The notes under the pieces are model-generated. The model did no database searches, was not told the origin of the DNA, and saw only the letters and a list, made by a program, of their open reading frames with translations. This document shows, one piece after another, positions 6,501-8,455 of a DNA stretch of 8,455 nucleotides. A program made the translations under genes and the position numbers. The DNA is taken from contig JAIENH010000669.1 in assembly GCA_019751475.1 (NCBI GenBank), positions 1-8,455 on the forward strand. The letters are read 5' to 3'. Position 1 is the stretch's first letter; each line of letters starts with the position of its first letter. Source of the DNA: Cyclobacteriaceae bacterium. Its GTDB lineage: Bacteria; Bacteroidota; Bacteroidia; Cytophagales; Cyclobacteriaceae.

Positions 6501-8397
6501 GATTCTCTTGTGGATTAAAGTACTCCTCCAAGTCTACTTGACCAGACTTAACGCTTGAAATATTGCTTAGCCAAGCTCGAAACCAAAATTCTAACACAAT
6601 CCAAGCCCAAATCATGCCTGCATCTTTGCCTGTAATGCCGCGTTCAAAACATTTCTGTACTTCTGCGTAGTTTATAATGTCTATTCTCCGCTCTGAAATG
6701 AATTGGTATGCAACATCTTTGAATGATACATTTAACCACTGTGCTATTGGTAGGTCAAATCCTCTTTTCCGCCTATAAATTATTGACTTTGGTAACATAG
6801 TGGCCGCCAGTTCTTTGAGAATAGCTTTACCACGAAGCAGCCAAATACTTACTAGATGTTTATTGCTCAAGCTGTTAGCAAAACGAGCTACCTCGGTGTC
6901 CAAAAATGGAACCCGTGCTTCAATTGAATGCGCCATAGTGGCCCTATCCGTTCTTGCTAAGATATCATTTGGCAATCGAATTTCTTGATCAATTAACAAG
7001 GGCCCTTTTTCACTTTTGAATTTTGCTGCCGAAAATCTAGTCTCTATGTCAATTTTAAATTTTTCAATAAAATGATGACTCCGAGGTTCTATGATCTTAT
7101 ACTTTTGCATATAAGAAGTGAGATGGGCAGTACCTAAAAAAGGAGAAGAGGCATCATCCAAATAGTCAAGCAATTTTGCTTGCCCAATCCGTAAGCAAAC
7201 CCAGCGCAAAATAAAATTCGGTATGTACTTTGCTATTTTTCTCACTACCTTAAACTTAAGGTAAGAGTAGTATCCCAAGAACAACTCGTCAGATCCTTCG
7301 CCAGAGAGAACTACTTTTATATTATTCTTCTTTACCTCAGCAGACAAGAGCATCAAGGCAAGAGCCGAGGGGTCAGAAACTGGATCATCATTAAAGTAAA
7401 TCCAGTCTTTAATGCTTTTGATAAAATCGCCTTCATTAATGAATAATGTATATAGCGGCAGCTTCAGTTTTTCTGCCACTAGTCTGGCATAAGGAGACTC
7501 ATCCAGCTTGCTATCCGTACCAATATTAAATGTTTGAAGAGTGTCAATATCTTTTGATATGGCACATAAGGTGCTTGAATCAACGCCTCCTGATAAAAAT
7601 AAACCAACTGGTACATCTGCTACTAGTTGAGACTTAACAGATTCAGTAAGGAGTGACTTTAGTTTATCCATCTCTACCCTCCTATCTTTTAACCTGTTAT
7701 CTCCCCAATTAGAATCTTTTGAGTATCGCTGAATAACAAAATTTTCATCTCTTACTGACCATTTGAGAAAGTGACCTGGATCAAGCTTGGATATTTGCTT
7801 TATCAGAGTGTTTGGATGGACAGGGCCTCTAAAATGAAAATATTCTATAATCGCGTATTGATTTAACTCTGGTTTAAACAATTCGGCTGACAAAATAGCC
7901 TTTGACTCACTTGAAAAGATAAGTCCCCATTCGGCAAGAAAGGAATAATACAAGGGCTTGATTCCAAAAGTGTCCCTGGCTAATACTATTTCTTCATTCT
8001 CGTTGTCCCAAATAGCGATAGCAAACATTCCTTCCAATTTTTCGAATAGAGACTTTCCCCAATGTTGGTATCCAACAAGAATAGTTTCTGTATCGGAGTG
8101 ATTTGTCCGGAACGAGTAACCAAGTTTGATCAGCTGATTCCTTAAAGAAAGATGATTATAAATTTCACCATTAAAAATAATTGTATAGGTGTCGTTAAAT
8201 GACTTCATCGGTTGTACACCCCCCTCAATATCAAGTATAGAAAGTCGATTATGTCCTAGAGCTGCTTTTGTCATAAACATCTCGCCCCAAGAGTCTGGCC
8301 CGCGATGAACCTGATATGCCCCCATTTTTCGGAGCATGACCTTTCGTGAATTATAATCAATTTCAGAGTATGTAATAAATCCTGAAAGCCCGCACAT
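6487..8397 (-). CDS. asnB: Glutamine-dependent asparagine-synthase-type amidotransferase
   Basis: The protein has an N-terminal class II glutaminase domain and a C-terminal ATP-pyrophosphatase synthetase domain. The glutaminase nucleophile is Cys2 directly after the initiator Met, which fixes the start. It is followed by HRGPDS (31-36), NRLSILD (50-56), FNGEIYN (75-81) and SDTE (101-104), all glutamine-site regions. The synthetase half holds the PP-loop SGGVDSS (269-275), GEGSDE (366-371) and the conserved stretch from DRATMAHS to VPFLD (484-500). At 636 residues it is longer than E. coli AsnB (about 554) and closer to the long AsnO/exosortase-locus type. Genes of this type in O-antigen loci, such as the WbpS group, are proposed to amidate uronic acids rather than make free asparagine; this role is inferred here from the neighbours. 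An in-frame stop lies one codon before the ATG, and no Shine-Dalgarno sequence is visible. The 3' end overlaps the CapK-like gene by 14 bases. Confidence 0.93.
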   Translation of the reverse strand: MCGLSGFITYSEIDYNSRKVMLRKMGAYQVHRGPDSWGEMFMTKAALGHNRLSILDIEGGVQPMKSFNDTYTIIFNGEIYNHLSLRNQLIKLGYSFRTNHSDTETILVGYQHWGKSLFEKLEGMFAIAIWDNENEEIVLARDTFGIKPLYYSFLAEWGLIFSSESKAILSAELFKPELNQYAIIEYFHFRGPVHPNTLIKQISKLDPGHFLKWSVRDENFVIQRYSKDSNWGDNRLKDRRVEMDKLKSLLTESVKSQLVADVPVGLFLSGGVDSSTLCAISKDIDTLQTFNIGTDSKLDESPYARLVAEKLKLPLYTLFINEGDFIKSIKDWIYFNDDPVSDPSALALMLLSAEVKKNNIKVVLSGEGSDELFLGYYSYLKFKVVRKIAKYIPNFILRWVCLRIGQAKLLDYLDDASSPFLGTAHLTSYMQKYKIIEPRSHHFIEKFKIDIETRFSAAKFKSEKGPLLIDQEIRLPNDILARTDRATMAHSIEARVPFLDTEVARFANSLSNKHLVSIWLLRGKAILKELAATMLPKSIIYRRKRGFDLPIAQWLNVSFKDVAYQFISERRIDIINYAEVQKCFERGITGKDAGMIWAWIVLEFWFRAWLSNISSVKSGQVDLEEYFNPQENHVRS

Positions 8398-8399
8398 GT

Positions 8400-8412
8400 G
8401 TTAAAATTTAAC
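8400..8412. repeat. 13-base inverted repeat at the asnB ribosome-binding position
   Basis: The plus strand reads GTTAAA-A-TTTAAC, a perfect six-base inverted repeat around one base. It ends two bases before the asnB start codon, where a ribosome-binding site would normally lie. It is AT-rich and could arise by chance. A protein-binding site is possible, but a stable RNA hairpin is not, because the loop is a single base. Confidence 0.4.
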
Positions 8413-8425
8413 TGATATGGTCCAG

Positions 8426-8438
8426 CTTCAACTTGAAG
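8426..8438. repeat. Second 13-base inverted repeat upstream of asnB
   Basis: The plus strand reads CTTCAA-C-TTGAAG, again a perfect six-base inverted repeat around one base. Its centre lies 26 bases from the centre of the repeat next to the asnB start. The two have the same geometry but different sequences, so they are not copies of one operator. If an upstream gene ends at 8408, this repeat is inside its coding region. Confidence 0.35.
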
Positions 8439-8455
8439 ACTACTAATTGAAAAGC

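Larger units (their letters stand above)
8398..8455 (-). other. Leader region before asnB / possible 3' end of an upstream gene
   Basis: These 58 bases are the only DNA not assigned to a gene. Read on the minus strand from the window edge, one frame stays open for 15 codons (ending DHIS) and stops at 8410-8408, ten bases before the asnB ATG. This could be the tail of an upstream operon gene, but the stretch is too short to prove it. I see no good promoter and no purine-rich ribosome-binding site. Two short inverted repeats are listed separately. Confidence 0.35.

Noticed and set aside
6800..6988. Plus-strand open stretch of 62 codons
   Set aside because: It lies opposite the conserved synthetase domain of the amidotransferase; its composition is a by-product of that coding strand.
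8408..8440. Promoter for asnB (TTGAAG as a -35 box with TAAATT as a -10 box, minus strand)
   Set aside because: The spacing is about 15 bases, the -10 match is poor, and there would be almost no room for a transcript leader; the gene is more likely inside an operon.
1..8455. Mobile elements, CRISPR arrays, tRNA genes or attachment sites
   Set aside because: I saw no transposase motifs, no regularly spaced repeats and no cloverleaf-like sequence; nearly all of the DNA is taken up by five coding regions.

Overview
The window is a block of bacterial surface-polysaccharide (O-antigen, capsule or exopolysaccharide type) biosynthesis genes. All five genes lie on the minus strand, so transcription runs from the high-coordinate end to the low-coordinate end. 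The order in the direction of reading is: a long glutamine-dependent asparagine-synthase-type amidotransferase (6487-8397), a CapK/PaaK-like adenylate-forming enzyme (5076-6500), a two-domain oxidoreductase joining a medium-chain dehydrogenase to a Gfo/Idh/MocA dehydrogenase (2984-5104), a non-hydrolysing UDP-GlcNAc 2-epimerase of the WecB type (1899-2987), and a heparinase II/III-family protein that is still open at the window edge (1902 down to 1). There are no tRNA, rRNA, CRISPR or insertion-sequence features.

All four junctions are overlaps of 14, 29, 4 and 4 bases, so there is no internal intergenic DNA, promoter or terminator to find. The five genes almost certainly form part of one translationally coupled operon that continues past both ends. 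Good Shine-Dalgarno sequences are absent in front of every start, which fits coupling or an organism that relies little on such sites. The only non-coding DNA is the 58 bases before the first gene, which hold two short perfect inverted repeats.

The composition is moderately AT-rich (about 40% GC by eye) and looks even across the genes. This type of locus occurs in many Gram-negative groups, including Proteobacteria, spirochaetes and Bacteroidota, and I cannot name the organism. Known family roles suggest a working model: WecB makes UDP-ManNAc from UDP-GlcNAc, the two-domain oxidoreductase alters a nucleotide sugar or glycan intermediate, the amidotransferase may convert a uronic-acid carboxyl to an amide, the CapK-like enzyme activates a carboxylate, and the heparinase-family protein acts on a uronate-containing glycan. 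Only the WecB reaction is firmly predictable. The combined pathway is inference.

The points most worth checking are the lyase-family protein without an obvious signal peptide inside a biosynthetic operon, the dehydrogenase fusion with a nine-A run near the start of its second domain, and the possibility that the cassette makes and edits an amidated acidic glycan.
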